Source: CBFGTV01 sp965652145
GTDB lineage: Bacteria; Bacillota; Clostridia; Peptostreptococcales; Natronincolaceae
Length of the DNA stretch: 64,000 nucleotides
Direction of reading: 5' to 3'
NCBI GenBank assembly: GCA_965652145.1
Contig: CBFGTV010000006.1
Location: 1-64,000 of the forward strand
Numbering within the stretch: the first letter of the stretch is position 1; the number at the start of each line of letters is the position of its first letter. The notes below the pieces were generated by a model. The model saw only the letters and a program-made list of their open reading frames with translations, was not told where the DNA came from and did not search any database. The position numbers and the translations under genes are program-made. Of this stretch, positions 1 through 9,309 are shown one piece after another.

Positions 1-541
1 TTTCGCTATCTAAATTCCCTTCAAAAGTTACCTCTGTAGTCACTTGAGGATCAAAGGTAGTGGATTTAGAAATAATCAGGCCCCCAAGGGTAGATTGTAC
101 CACTCCATTCTCATCGGCCATGTAGCCCAGTACCCGGTAGCCCTCGGCGGTGACCAGATTGCCGGCCTCGTCGATGGCAAAGTTACCAGCCCTTGTATAG
201 CTGTGATTTAAGAAATTGGCATCGTCGGCAACAATAAAGAAGCCTTCGCCATTGATCATTAAATCGGTGTTATAGTCGGTTCTTTCAACGGCCCCCCGAA
301 TATGGAAGGTATCCATTGAAGAAACATCGATTCCCAGACCAATTTGCTGGGGGTTGGTTCCGCCACGGCCGTCCTGGGGCGAGCCTGCTCCCTTTATGGT
401 TTGGCTGAATACCTCCTGAAAGGTTACCCGGGAGCCCTTAAAGCCTACAGTATTGACATTGGCGATATTGTTACCAATTACATCCATTCGGGTCTGATGG
501 GCCCTTAGGCCAGAGACTGCCGAAAACATTGATCTCATCAT
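1..541 (-). CDS. flgE: Flagellar hook protein FlgE (C-terminus cut by window edge)
   Basis: About 180 N-terminal residues are visible; the rest lies beyond base 1. The start MMRSMFSAVSGLRAHQ and the motif IGNNIANVNTVGFKGS are the conserved N-terminal rod/hook signature shared by FlgE, FlgG and FlgF, which forms the D0 coiled coil. FlgE polymerises outside the cell into the hook that joins rod and filament. A GGAGGT site ends 10 bases before the ATG at 541. FlgE is preferred over FlgG because the gene follows fliK, flgD and the small TIGR02530-type gene, the usual hook-gene order in Firmicutes. Last visible gene of the fla operon. Confidence 0.9.
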   Translation of the reverse strand, partial: MMRSMFSAVSGLRAHQTRMDVIGNNIANVNTVGFKGSRVTFQEVFSQTIKGAGSPQDGRGGTNPQQIGLGIDVSSMDTFHIRGAVERTDYNTDLMINGEGFFIVADDANFLNHSYTRAGNFAIDEAGNLVTAEGYRVLGYMADENGVVQSTLGGLIISKSTTFDPQVTTEVTFEGNLDSE

Positions 542-626
542 AGTTAAATTGACCTCCTTTTATTCTAAACCGGTGCATCCATCCCATCGATCGGTCAGGG
601 ATGGTAAGCCTCCTGGATTGGTCCGG

Positions 627-1013
627 CTATACGATTACTGCACCGTCGATATTAGTGAATACATTGTCCTTTAGCTGTTCCTCCAGGGCAGCGGTGATAA
701 CTGTTTTATTGTTTACACTGGCCACAAAGATTCTATTATCCATCATGATCAAGGTTTCCTTGATTCCCTTTTGGGAGGCCATTTCTAAGCCTTGATTCAA
801 TCGGGCAAGGTCTTGGGGTGTCAGCTGAATGTTTCTTTTTTCTAACCGCTCCATGGCATGCTTGGAAAATTTCAGCGTTTGACTTTGGTTGATTTGCTGC
901 TTTAATAACTGGTCAAAGCTGATATTGGAATGACTCTGATAGTTCTGTTTTGCCTGGGTCCGCTGGGATTGCTGCTGTAAAGGATTGATTTTTATATTAA
1001 TAGGTTGATACAT
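627..1013 (-). CDS. Flagellar operon protein, TIGR02530-like
   Basis: 128-residue soluble protein. The N-terminal third is glutamine-rich and probably disordered. The C-terminal part has the conserved run FSKHAMERLEKRNI followed by a basic helix and a strand-rich end (IFVASVNNKTVITA), the pattern of the small flagellar-operon family TIGR02530 found between flgD and flgE in Firmicutes. Its biochemical role is not established; the position suggests a part in hook assembly. The ATG at 1013 is chosen because AGGAGG ends 7 bases upstream; a start at 1031 would place that site inside the coding sequence. Confidence 0.8.
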   Translation of the reverse strand: MYQPINIKINPLQQQSQRTQAKQNYQSHSNISFDQLLKQQINQSQTLKFSKHAMERLEKRNIQLTPQDLARLNQGLEMASQKGIKETLIMMDNRIFVASVNNKTVITAALEEQLKDNVFTNIDGAVIV

Positions 1014-1045
1014 CCTCGTTCCTCCTAGCACCCGGTTTAAAGCCT

Positions 1046-1495
1046 CTATTCTTCGGAATCGTCATTTACCGGTGGTGTTTCATTAGAATCATCCACCTCA
1101 TCGGTTTCTTTCGGTTCTTCAGGAATTTCTATTCCCTGACTTTCAGCCATCAGCTTGAGGATTTTACTCATCTGATCTAGGCTCTTGGAAATGGTGGTTT
1201 GACTCTTCACCAGGTTATTGTTCATTTGGGTAATGTGATCCATGATGCCCATTTGAGTGGTGTTTAGATTTTCGTTAAGGTTTTGCATTTGTTCCAATGC
1301 ACTGAACTGAGCCATTTGAGATATAAATTCCCGGTCATCCATTGGATTTAACGGATCTTGATTTTGCATTTGTGTAACTAACAATTTGATAAAGGTATCT
1401 TTATTAATACCTGAGTCAAACTCTTTTTCCTTTGGTTCATAGGTACGATACCCTCCCGGGAGCACCTCGATATCATTGATTGCATTACTGGCCAT
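1046..1495 (-). CDS. flgD: Flagellar hook assembly (capping) protein FlgD
   Basis: 149 residues. FlgD caps the growing hook outside the cell so that FlgE subunits polymerise, and is later replaced by hook-filament junction proteins. The N-terminal FlgD motif is clear: DTFIKLLVTQMQNQDPLNPM and then EFISQMAQFSALEQM. The protein is short, as in Bacillus, ending in an acidic tail (about residues 115-149) in place of the FnIII/Tudor-like C-terminal domains of enterobacterial FlgD. AAGGAGG lies just upstream of the ATG. It sits 13 bases after fliK. Confidence 0.93.
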   Translation of the reverse strand: MASNAINDIEVLPGGYRTYEPKEKEFDSGINKDTFIKLLVTQMQNQDPLNPMDDREFISQMAQFSALEQMQNLNENLNTTQMGIMDHITQMNNNLVKSQTTISKSLDQMSKILKLMAESQGIEIPEEPKETDEVDDSNETPPVNDDSEE

Positions 1496-1508
1496 TACGA
1501 TAACCTCC

Positions 1509-2867
1509 TTAGGCTAAGCCATCAAAGTTTGATTCAATTACATAGGGGTTCAAGGGTTGACTTGATTCTTGGTACATTACCCCCATTACCCTTTGATTGA
1601 TTCGTTCATTGGTTAAGCGCTTCAGCTTGCTCTGATGCTGGTAATAGGTCTGTTGTCTGTGGAAATCATGGGGATCCTGCCCTACAGAGACCTCCAAGCT
1701 TGATACGTTGATTCCCTTTTCTCCAAGATTAATTCTTAATTGGTTCAGGTTGTTGTCAATCAATTCCTTTACCTGTAGGTTCTCTGCATAGACCTTGGCT
1801 GACATGGAACCCTTTTCCATGGAGATTTTAACAAAGACACTGCCCAAATTTTCCGGCATCAGCTGGAGCTTAATTTCACTCTTGCCTTCCTTAAGGCTGA
1901 TTTCAGCTCGATTGACAATTTGTTCGATAATCTCCCGGGCTTCAATTTGTACATTTTCACCTTTGATTTCATCAAGGGCCGCTTCTGCCTTGGCACCTAG
2001 GTTAACCTGAGCTGTTCCATGAAGGTTCTGGTTTACCTCCTTTAGCTCGGGGGCTTCCTCCAGCATCCCTTTGGCAATGGATTCCTCTGAATTTTTAGCG
2101 GTATTTTTTTCAGAGGCTGCTGCTACAGGCTCCTCAACGGGTGCCGTTTCTTGGGTAAAGGTCTGCTCTGGCAGGGCTGAATCGGATTGTACCTTATCAG
2201 CAACATCAGCAATCAGATTCTCCTGACCCTTTTGAGTCTGAGCCTCAACAGTAATTCTGGCCTTTTCATCAACAGGAACATTTTCATCCAAGGCAATTTT
2301 TAACTCCTTCATGAAGGCCTTAGCCTCCTCTTCCCCCATTACTTCTAGGCCCAGCTGATTTAAAAGCTCCATTGTCTGGATATGCTCCTCAGGTAGGTCT
2401 GCTGCCAACAGCTGATTTAAACTTTCCAGCAGCCCTTCCAGGCTTGTTGTCCCTTCAAGATCAGCTGCCAATAGCTGCCCGGTGATTTCTTCTGCCAGGG
2501 CCTTTGTCTCTGGGTTTTGAGCCAGCTGCTGCAGCATTTGAATAACTTCCTGGGTCAACAATTGTATTGCTGATTCCGATACAGTCGATTCATCCTGTTT
2601 TTCCTCATCGGCTAAAGGTGTTTCTGCTTCAAGCTCCTTAGCTTCTGATGTCTCCTGTTTAGCAGCAGTTTTTTGAGTTGTGGCTTTTTGTTCTTCAACG
2701 CTTCTTTCCTGGGGCTGCCCTTGGGTAGCCTTGTTTCCACGGACTTCCTTGAGCTTGTTTCCCATGACCTCGGCAAAGCTTTTTCCTGCTCCAGCATTAC
2801 CGACTTTTGGTTGTTGCGCCCGATTCTGAAGACTGACCTCTAAATTTTGCATTAATCCTTCTATCAT
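1509..2867 (-). CDS. fliK: Flagellar hook-length control protein FliK
   Basis: 452 residues from the ATG at 2867, which has AGGAGG 7 bases upstream. FliK is exported while the hook grows and switches the export gate from hook to filament substrates. The long middle part is rich in Glu, Gln and Ala and low in complexity, as usual for this fast-evolving family. The conserved C-terminal hook-control domain is at about residues 320-400, with LQLMPENLGSVFVKISME and ELIDNNLNQLRINLGEKG. It lies between the YlxF-like gene and flgD, as in other Firmicutes. Confidence 0.92.
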   Translation of the reverse strand: MIEGLMQNLEVSLQNRAQQPKVGNAGAGKSFAEVMGNKLKEVRGNKATQGQPQERSVEEQKATTQKTAAKQETSEAKELEAETPLADEEKQDESTVSESAIQLLTQEVIQMLQQLAQNPETKALAEEITGQLLAADLEGTTSLEGLLESLNQLLAADLPEEHIQTMELLNQLGLEVMGEEEAKAFMKELKIALDENVPVDEKARITVEAQTQKGQENLIADVADKVQSDSALPEQTFTQETAPVEEPVAAASEKNTAKNSEESIAKGMLEEAPELKEVNQNLHGTAQVNLGAKAEAALDEIKGENVQIEAREIIEQIVNRAEISLKEGKSEIKLQLMPENLGSVFVKISMEKGSMSAKVYAENLQVKELIDNNLNQLRINLGEKGINVSSLEVSVGQDPHDFHRQQTYYQHQSKLKRLTNERINQRVMGVMYQESSQPLNPYVIESNFDGLA

Positions 2868-2893
2868 CTTTTCACCTCCTTTCATGGTTCCGT

Positions 2894-4129
2894 TTAATTA
2901 GCCATCATTTTACTGGAAAGCTCCACAGCCCTGGCTGTATCCATTTGCTCCATGACTTTTGCCACCAGGGTTGGTTTCAGTTGTTTAAAGACATCAATCA
3001 ACAGCTCCTCCTGGGTAAAGATCAGCTCTTGTCCGTCGTCTAGCTGATGACGTTGATAAACCTGATTTCCCTTTAGCATTTGGTCTGCCATGGCCGCCAG
3101 CTCCTGAACTGTCATTTTTTGATAGACCTGAGCCAGCTCATCAATATTGCTGTTATATTTTTGATAAATTTGAACCGTCGCTGCTAGATTTTTTGAAAAG
3201 CTGTTATTTTCCCGATTAAGCCTTTCAAGCTCGGTTATACTTTCATACAGACTATTAATAAATTCCGGATCATTCACCCGGGCCAATACGCTACCGCCGG
3301 TTTTAAGTGACAAATTTCGGTAGATAATGGCTAAATCCTCTTGTGTATACTGCTCATTATTTCCGATTTCTGAAAGAAGCTCGTCAATTTGCTTGTTCTC
3401 CAGTATCTGTGCTGTTTCTATCATTTGGTTGGTTCTAAGCCTGATTCCTTCAATTCGCTTGTCTAGTTCGTTTTTAGTGCTGTTTGACAGCCTGAACCTG
3501 ATTTTTTGCTGAAGATCGTGATCTAAATAGGTTAGATATTTTGCACTGATATCCAGGGGAAGCTTCTCAAAGACCTGAGGCAATTGCTCCAGGGTTAACT
3601 CCCCGGCCTGAAAGGTCCTTTCAATTTCTCCAATGGCATTACTAACCTTTAGGGAAGTATAATACCTCACAAGTTCATCAGCAGTGGTCTGAGTTTCAAT
3701 GTCAATTTCTTCTAATATTCGTTGAAGTGTATTGCTATTTAATTCATTTCTCCTAATGACTTCCCTTACTCTTGCCATTTTAGTGGAATTTTCCCGGTTT
3801 AAAAGGATAATCATATCATTGTATAATTGAGTATCCTCATTTTTAATTAGCAGGAGCTTGTCCACCAACCGATCATCATCATAGTTGATATAGTGCTTTG
3901 CTATTAAGCGATTAATTTCTTCCTTTTCTTCTTTGGTGGGTTGGCTGGCAAAATAGCTCCCTGCCCTGCCAGGCAAAACGGCAGAAAGAAATTCATTAGC
4001 CTTATACCGAAAGCTTTGACTAGAATAATATGTAATGGCTGCGGTAAGCAAGGGAACCATTAAAAAGGCGCTGACTACAATGAGTACTGGCTTTACTATA
4101 CTTGGTTTTCTTTCCTTGGCAATGGTCAT
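2894..4129 (-). CDS. Large YlxF/MotE-like membrane protein of the fla operon with MgtE_N-like helical units
   Basis: 411 residues from the ATG at 4129, which has AAGGAGG 5 bases upstream. One membrane helix lies near residues 11-35 after a basic N-terminus, so most of the protein should be outside the cytoplasm. The final unit (VFKQLKPTLVAKVMEQMD, near residue 380) is typical of the MgtE N-domain-like end of YlxF/MotE proteins, which lie between fliJ and fliK and chaperone the stator in some bacteria. It is about twice the usual length: similar aromatic-x-x-hydrophobic units recur near residues 155, 187, 270 and 338. The function is inferred from position and the C-terminal motif only. Confidence 0.75.
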   Translation of the reverse strand: MTIAKERKPSIVKPVLIVVSAFLMVPLLTAAITYYSSQSFRYKANEFLSAVLPGRAGSYFASQPTKEEKEEINRLIAKHYINYDDDRLVDKLLLIKNEDTQLYNDMIILLNRENSTKMARVREVIRRNELNSNTLQRILEEIDIETQTTADELVRYYTSLKVSNAIGEIERTFQAGELTLEQLPQVFEKLPLDISAKYLTYLDHDLQQKIRFRLSNSTKNELDKRIEGIRLRTNQMIETAQILENKQIDELLSEIGNNEQYTQEDLAIIYRNLSLKTGGSVLARVNDPEFINSLYESITELERLNRENNSFSKNLAATVQIYQKYNSNIDELAQVYQKMTVQELAAMADQMLKGNQVYQRHQLDDGQELIFTQEELLIDVFKQLKPTLVAKVMEQMDTARAVELSSKMMAN

Positions 4130-4139
4130 CTTGTCCTCC

Positions 4140-4583
4140 TTATTTGCAAGCAGTTTTGAAGGAAACAAGTTGATCTACGAAGGCTTCCTCTTCTTTTTGC
4201 TGCATGTAGTTATAATTTTCATATTCCTTATCCTTTAGCAGGTCATAGATTTTGGTCTGCTTTTTGGCCTCTATCAACAGCTTTCTGGTATGATCCACTT
4301 GATTCTCACACTTACTGACGGCTACCTTCTGTTGATTGATCAGCTGATCAACAAATTGAAGCTTTGTGGCATAAAATTGCAGATCCTTAACCTTCAGCAC
4401 CCCCTGGGTTTTTTCCTGTATTTGACTGGCTACATCGTGCTTACGGTGATATAGCTCATATAAGGCTGCCTCTTCTTCCTTTAGTCTTTTGGCTGCCATG
4501 CCTAATTCAGTTTTTTTAGCCTCTTCTTCCTTTTCCTTGAGATTTAGGATTGGCTCGAAGCGAAATGTGAATTTACTCGCCAT
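4140..4583 (-). CDS. fliJ: Flagellar export protein FliJ
   Basis: 147 residues, almost wholly predicted coiled coil with heptad-like Leu, Lys and Glu spacing. The start MASKFTFRFEPILNLKEKEEE is the usual FliJ opening (a phenylalanine-rich strand, then a long helix). FliJ is the cytoplasmic stalk of the flagellar type III export ATPase, linking the FliI ring to FlhA. It follows fliI and precedes the YlxF-like gene, the standard order. A GGAGGGGG site precedes the ATG. Confidence 0.9.
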   Translation of the reverse strand: MASKFTFRFEPILNLKEKEEEAKKTELGMAAKRLKEEEAALYELYHRKHDVASQIQEKTQGVLKVKDLQFYATKLQFVDQLINQQKVAVSKCENQVDHTRKLLIEAKKQTKIYDLLKDKEYENYNYMQQKEEEAFVDQLVSFKTACK

Positions 4584-4603
4584 ACAAATCCCCCTCCATA
4601 TCG

Positions 4604-5920
4604 CTAGTTCTCTAATATCCTTTTCAGATATTCCACTGTCGAATCAAAATTGGCCTCTTCGTTGGTTTTTTGCTTTAAAAACTGATTAATTTCTTCTATT
4701 TTACTAATGGCATAGTCTACACGAGGATTGGCTCCCTTTACATAGGCTCCGATATTGATCAAATCCTCCGATTCCCGATAAACTGCCAGCAGTTCCTTTA
4801 ACTGATTAGCCACCGTCAGATGCTGGTCATTGACAATACTTGGCATCACCCGACTGATACTGGCCAGTATATCGATGGCAGGATAATGGTTCTTGTTGGC
4901 AAGCTTACGGGAAAGAACAATGTGACCATCAAGAATTCCTCTAACGGCATCGGCAATGGGTTCATTCATATCATCGCCATCTACCAATACTGTATAAAGG
5001 CCTGTTATGGCACCTTTATCTGAGGTTCCTGAGCGCTCCAGAAGTCTTGGCAAAACGGCAAAGACCGACGGTGTATAGCCTTTGGTAACCGGCGGCTCAC
5101 CAATGGCCAGTCCCACCTCTCTTTGGGCCATGGAAAAACGTGTCAGGGAATCCATCAACAGCATTACATTTTTTCCTTGATCCCGAAAATATTCTGCTAT
5201 GGAGGTGGCCAACAGGGCGCCCTTCATTCTGATTAAGGGTGGTTGATCCGAGGTGGCAACCACCACCACCGAACGCTTTAGGCCTTCCTCCTGCAGATCA
5301 GTTTCAATAAATTCCTTAACCTCTCTGCCCCGCTCTCCAATTAGTGCGATTACATTGACATCGGCCTGGGTATTCCGGGCAATCATACCCAACAGTGTAC
5401 TTTTTCCCACCCCACTGCCGGCAAAGATTCCGATTCTTTGTCCATTTCCACAGGTTAGAAGTCCATCAATGGCTCTAATCCCCAAAGAAAGGGGTTCTCT
5501 TATTTTAGTTCGAGTTAAGGGGTTGGGGGGATTCCCCATGACCGGATAGGTCCTTGCTTCATTCAGTGGGCCTTTACCATCAATTGGATTTCCAAGACCA
5601 TCCAATATTCTCCCCAGCAGACCTTCCCCTACCTTTACCGACAGGGATCTTCCGGTAGCTTCCACTTTGCTGCCGGGCCCAATGCCTTCCATTTCTCCCA
5701 GGGGCATCAGAAGGACCTGCTTTTCTTTAAAGCCTACCACCTCTGCCAAAACCGGAGCAGCAGCCTTTAGACCATCAATTTTACATACTTCGCCTATTTT
5801 CACTGCCGGCCCCATTGATTCAATGGTCAAGCCGATTACCTGGGTAACCCTTCCGTTATATTTAATTAAGTCAACCTGCTTTAGCACATCAATATACTTA
5901 TCTAGCTGTATGGTTTTCAT
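4604..5920 (-). CDS. fliI: Flagellum-specific ATP synthase FliI
   Basis: 438 residues from the ATG at 5920. FliI is the export-apparatus ATPase that unfolds and delivers substrates at the cytoplasmic face. Walker A is GIFAGSGVGKSTLLG, Walker B is in NVMLLMDSLTRF, and the F1-ATPase-like signature (GEPPVTKGYTPSVFAVLPRL) is intact. A GTG at 5932 that overlaps the fliH stop is an alternative start and would add four residues. I prefer the ATG because of length and a weak GAGG before it. Confidence 0.95.
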   Translation of the reverse strand: MKTIQLDKYIDVLKQVDLIKYNGRVTQVIGLTIESMGPAVKIGEVCKIDGLKAAAPVLAEVVGFKEKQVLLMPLGEMEGIGPGSKVEATGRSLSVKVGEGLLGRILDGLGNPIDGKGPLNEARTYPVMGNPPNPLTRTKIREPLSLGIRAIDGLLTCGNGQRIGIFAGSGVGKSTLLGMIARNTQADVNVIALIGERGREVKEFIETDLQEEGLKRSVVVVATSDQPPLIRMKGALLATSIAEYFRDQGKNVMLLMDSLTRFSMAQREVGLAIGEPPVTKGYTPSVFAVLPRLLERSGTSDKGAITGLYTVLVDGDDMNEPIADAVRGILDGHIVLSRKLANKNHYPAIDILASISRVMPSIVNDQHLTVANQLKELLAVYRESEDLINIGAYVKGANPRVDYAISKIEEINQFLKQKTNEEANFDSTVEYLKRILEN

Positions 5921-5924
5921 AGCC

Positions 5925-6728
5925 TCACTCACTTTTTAAAAGCTCATCAAAGAGTTTTTCTATGGTTTGAATTTGGGTATCAATGCTTGAATCAATTGTT
6001 CCCGAAAGGGTTTCTATCAAGACACTCCCCTTCGATAGGGCCGGGTCGCATTTGATGATCAGGCTTTCTATTCCCTGGGTCATCATATAGATTTTATTTT
6101 TGGCACCATTAACAACCTCATAGTCTGCTTCACTTACTTTAATCACAAGGGATTCGGCAAAGGTGCATTTTTCAATTCCTGCCTCGATCAGATTCAGCAG
6201 CAGCTCGTGATTTTGATCAATTTCATGGTACAGCACCTTTTTTATGCTTTGCATCACAAGGGAAATCAGGCTTTCTTCCAGATTTTTTGCAACGACCTTT
6301 TTTTCTTCAATGGTCTGCTTTTTAATCTCGGCAGATTCCGCTATAATCGCCTCAACCTCCCGATATCCTGCTTCTTTTCCTTCTGTCAGCCCCTCTTGAA
6401 AGCCCTTCTGACGAGCCTCCTCAAGTACTTTTTTACTGTCCTCGTAGGCCTCATCTATAATGCTTTGGGCTTCTTCCCTTGCCTGCTGAAGGATTTCATC
6501 CCGTTCAGCCTCGGCCCTTTCAATCATTACCCTGGCCTCTTCACGAAGGGCCTCAATGTCAACCTCATGATCTTCCGCTTCTTCCGATTCTACCGTTTCC
6601 TCCTGGGCCGAATTCATTTCACCCTTAATAACTTTAACGGGCTCAACCAGCTCAACAACCAATTCCTTTTTTTCTCCTAATACTACATCGGTAGATTTGT
6701 ACACATTAAGCTTAGACAATGATTTCAT
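5925..6728 (-). CDS. fliH: Flagellar assembly protein FliH
   Basis: 267 residues. FliH is the peripheral stalk and negative regulator of FliI, tethering the ATPase to the C-ring. The central part is a long charged coiled coil rich in Glu and Ala with the glycine-spaced helix GFQEGLTEGKEAGYREVEAI, a hallmark of FliH/YscL. The C-terminal third (LVIKVSEADYEVV onward) resembles the FliH/V-type E-subunit domain. The chosen ATG at 6728 lies inside the end of fliG, with GGAGGAG immediately before it; the reading frames overlap by 17 bases. Confidence 0.9.
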   Translation of the reverse strand: MKSLSKLNVYKSTDVVLGEKKELVVELVEPVKVIKGEMNSAQEETVESEEAEDHEVDIEALREEARVMIERAEAERDEILQQAREEAQSIIDEAYEDSKKVLEEARQKGFQEGLTEGKEAGYREVEAIIAESAEIKKQTIEEKKVVAKNLEESLISLVMQSIKKVLYHEIDQNHELLLNLIEAGIEKCTFAESLVIKVSEADYEVVNGAKNKIYMMTQGIESLIIKCDPALSKGSVLIETLSGTIDSSIDTQIQTIEKLFDELLKSE

Positions 6729-7731
6729 CTCCTCCACCACGGGCAATGATTATTTCACCGGCTTCTTCTAATTTACGAATGACATTAACAATTTTTTGCT
6801 GTGCTTCTTCTACATCCCTTAAACGTACAGGACCCATGAAGTCCATATCTTCCTTAATCATTTCGGCCATACGCTTAGACATATTACTGTAGATAACACC
6901 GGAAACCTCCTCTGTGGCTCCCTTCAATGCAACAGCCAGCTCTTTGTTGTCAATTTCACGGATAAACCGTTGAATAGAGGTACTGTCAAGACTGATAATA
7001 TCTTCAAAGACAAACATTCTCTTACGAATTTCTTCTGCTAATTCTGCATCATCCACTTCAAGGGTATCCATAATATTTTTCTCTGTTCCTCGGTCTACAG
7101 CATTTAAAATATCAACAATGGATTGAATGCCCCCTGCTGAGGTGTAATCCTGACTCACTAAGGATGACAGCTTTCTCTCCAATACCAGCTCCACCTCTTT
7201 GATGATTTCCGGCGAGGTCCGATCCATCATGGCAATTCTTTGGGCCACCTCGGATTGCTTTATTTGAGGCAGTGCCGACAAAATTTGAGCTGCCTGATTT
7301 GAGGGCAGGTAGGACAGTATTAATGCAATGGTTTGTGGATGTTCATTTTGTATAAAGTTAAGCAATTGACTTGGATCAGCCTTTCTGGCAAAATCGAAGG
7401 GCTTCACCTGTAGGGAGGCGGTCAGCTTATTGATAATATCCATAGCCTTTTGGGAGCCCAGAGCCTTCTCCAGTACATCCTTGGCATAATTGATGCCACC
7501 CTCTGAAATATATTCCTGAGCAATGCATATTTCATAAAATTCGTCCAGTATCTTTTCCTTTTCAGCAGGAGAAACCTTACGCATATTGGCGATTTCCAGG
7601 GTTAACTCTTCAATTTCTTCATCATTCAGATGCTTAAATATCTGAGCAGAGTATTCCGGCCCAAGGCTGATCAAGAGCACCGCTGCCTTTTCCCTGCCTG
7701 TCATTTCTCCTTTTCCACTCTTTCTACTCAT
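6712..7731 (-). CDS. fliG: Flagellar motor switch protein FliG
   Basis: 339 residues from the ATG at 7731 (AGGGGTG about 7 bases upstream). FliG forms the upper C-ring and contacts the stator to generate torque. Visible are the N-terminal domain, the middle EHPQTIALILSYLPSNQAA region with the EHPQ motif, and the C-terminal torque domain with the charged helix SIQRFIREIDNKELAVALKG. The gene starts 10 bases after the fliF stop, which suggests coupling. Confidence 0.96.
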   Translation of the reverse strand: MSRKSGKGEMTGREKAAVLLISLGPEYSAQIFKHLNDEEIEELTLEIANMRKVSPAEKEKILDEFYEICIAQEYISEGGINYAKDVLEKALGSQKAMDIINKLTASLQVKPFDFARKADPSQLLNFIQNEHPQTIALILSYLPSNQAAQILSALPQIKQSEVAQRIAMMDRTSPEIIKEVELVLERKLSSLVSQDYTSAGGIQSIVDILNAVDRGTEKNIMDTLEVDDAELAEEIRKRMFVFEDIISLDSTSIQRFIREIDNKELAVALKGATEEVSGVIYSNMSKRMAEMIKEDMDFMGPVRLRDVEEAQQKIVNVIRKLEEAGEIIIARGGGDEIIV

Positions 7732-7741
7732 CCTTTCACCC

Positions 7742-9286
7742 CTAATCCTCACTTAACCAGTTTCTAAGCAATTGCGCCACAGCCTCTGGTTTTTTATTCA
7801 CTAATTTTTCGATTTGCTGTTTCACCTGAGAACCAGACAGCTCTAAATCTAATTCTTCCATTTGCTCCTGTGGGATCACCTCTCGTAGGGATGCTGCATT
7901 ATCACGATTTCGTTTCTTCACCTGGGTATAGGCAAAATAGGCCGCCGCCAGTACAAAGGCTGCTACGATTCCCCATAACCATAGAGGAACACCTCCAGTG
8001 ACACCTGATGAATCTCCCATAGCTTCCCTCAGCTGATCCTCTAAAGAGTTGCTGAATTCTTGCACGCCGATCTGAACTACCCTTGTATCAAGACCAGCCG
8101 CAGCAGATACAATATTTTGTAATTCTCGTTTTTCTTCATCACTTAATTCTCCATTGTTGATGGCCTGGCTATTAATGTAGACTGCTACGGTGATATCCTT
8201 TACTTGCCCCTGGGCCTTCACAATCTGTTTTCTTAGTTCATTAATTTCATAATTAATAGTTCGATTTGCCTCTGTATACTGAGAAGCATTTTCATCATAT
8301 TGAGTATACTGGGTAATGTCTGTCGTATTGGAATCGGTTCCGGGGATTCCGCCGGTACCACCATTGACTACATTTTGATGCAGCTCCTGCATGCTTCGAA
8401 CAATACCCTCTGTTTCTCCATCTATTGGTGGTGCAAACTCCTTTATTTCTGTTACTTCACTGTCGAAATCCAACCGTACGTTGGCCATGACCACAACATT
8501 CCCATAGCCATACACAGTTGAAAGGAAATCGGTGATACTTTTTTCAAGATTTTTTGTGATGGTTTGATTCATATTCAGTTGGTCTGTCAGCCCCACAAGC
8601 TCACTTTCCTGATTGGTAGAATTTAAAATTCTCCCATCACTGCCATGGATCGTAACATTCTCAGGCGCCAAATCCTGTACTGCATTGGCTACTAAAACTG
8701 CGATGCCGTTAATACTATTTTCATCAAGGACTGCATAGGGTTCTACGTCCAGAAATACAGAGGCCTTTGAGCTTCGATCATCATTGCCAAGAATAAAACC
8801 TGTTTTTTCTGGTATTGACAAGTTCACCACAGCCTTGCGAATGCCTGGAATTACTTCTATGGTGCTGGCCAAATAATTTTGCTGAGCATATAAGAACCGT
8901 TGTGCTCTTTCTTCGCTGGTCATCATAAAAGAATTTCCTGAAAAGGCATCTTCATAGGAAAACCTGGCTGCCGGCAGCCCCTGGGTTGCCACTACAATTT
9001 GAGCCTGTTTTTCATCCTTGGCCGATACTAAAATGGTACCGCTGCTATCGCCTATCTTAGCCTTAATATTATTGCTTTCCAGTATATTCAATACCTCGCC
9101 CGCTTGCTTGGCCTCTAAATCATTGTAAAGTGTGACATATTCGGTTCTAGTAAAGTAATAGATGAGTCCAGTCAGTGCGATTAATATGAAAATGCTGGAT
9201 AAAGCGATTTGTATTTTTTGCTTCTTTTCTAACTTATGTAAAAAATCATTCAACTGTCCTCGTATTTTCTCTAGTGCCTCGGCCAT
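7742..9286 (-). CDS. fliF: Flagellar MS-ring protein FliF
   Basis: 514 residues, the family length. FliF builds the MS ring in the cytoplasmic membrane, the base for rod, C-ring and export gate. Two membrane helices are visible: near residues 24-44 (IALSSIFILIALTGLIYYFT) and near 440-458 (PLWLWGIVAAFVLAAAYFAY). Between them are the secretin-like ring-building motifs, including KAVVNLSIPE and KASVFLDVEP. The C-terminal tail ending in QLLRNWLSED is the FliG-binding segment. GAGGTGA precedes the ATG. Confidence 0.96.
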   Translation of the reverse strand: MAEALEKIRGQLNDFLHKLEKKQKIQIALSSIFILIALTGLIYYFTRTEYVTLYNDLEAKQAGEVLNILESNNIKAKIGDSSGTILVSAKDEKQAQIVVATQGLPAARFSYEDAFSGNSFMMTSEERAQRFLYAQQNYLASTIEVIPGIRKAVVNLSIPEKTGFILGNDDRSSKASVFLDVEPYAVLDENSINGIAVLVANAVQDLAPENVTIHGSDGRILNSTNQESELVGLTDQLNMNQTITKNLEKSITDFLSTVYGYGNVVVMANVRLDFDSEVTEIKEFAPPIDGETEGIVRSMQELHQNVVNGGTGGIPGTDSNTTDITQYTQYDENASQYTEANRTINYEINELRKQIVKAQGQVKDITVAVYINSQAINNGELSDEEKRELQNIVSAAAGLDTRVVQIGVQEFSNSLEDQLREAMGDSSGVTGGVPLWLWGIVAAFVLAAAYFAYTQVKKRNRDNAASLREVIPQEQMEELDLELSGSQVKQQIEKLVNKKPEAVAQLLRNWLSED

Positions 9287-9309
9287 TGGTTCACCTCATT
9301 TCTGCTATA

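Noticed and set aside
6207..6680. 157-codon Phe/Leu-rich frame on the plus strand that looks like a membrane protein
   Set aside because: It is the reverse complement of the Glu/Lys-rich coiled coil of fliH, which always gives such hydrophobic shadows.
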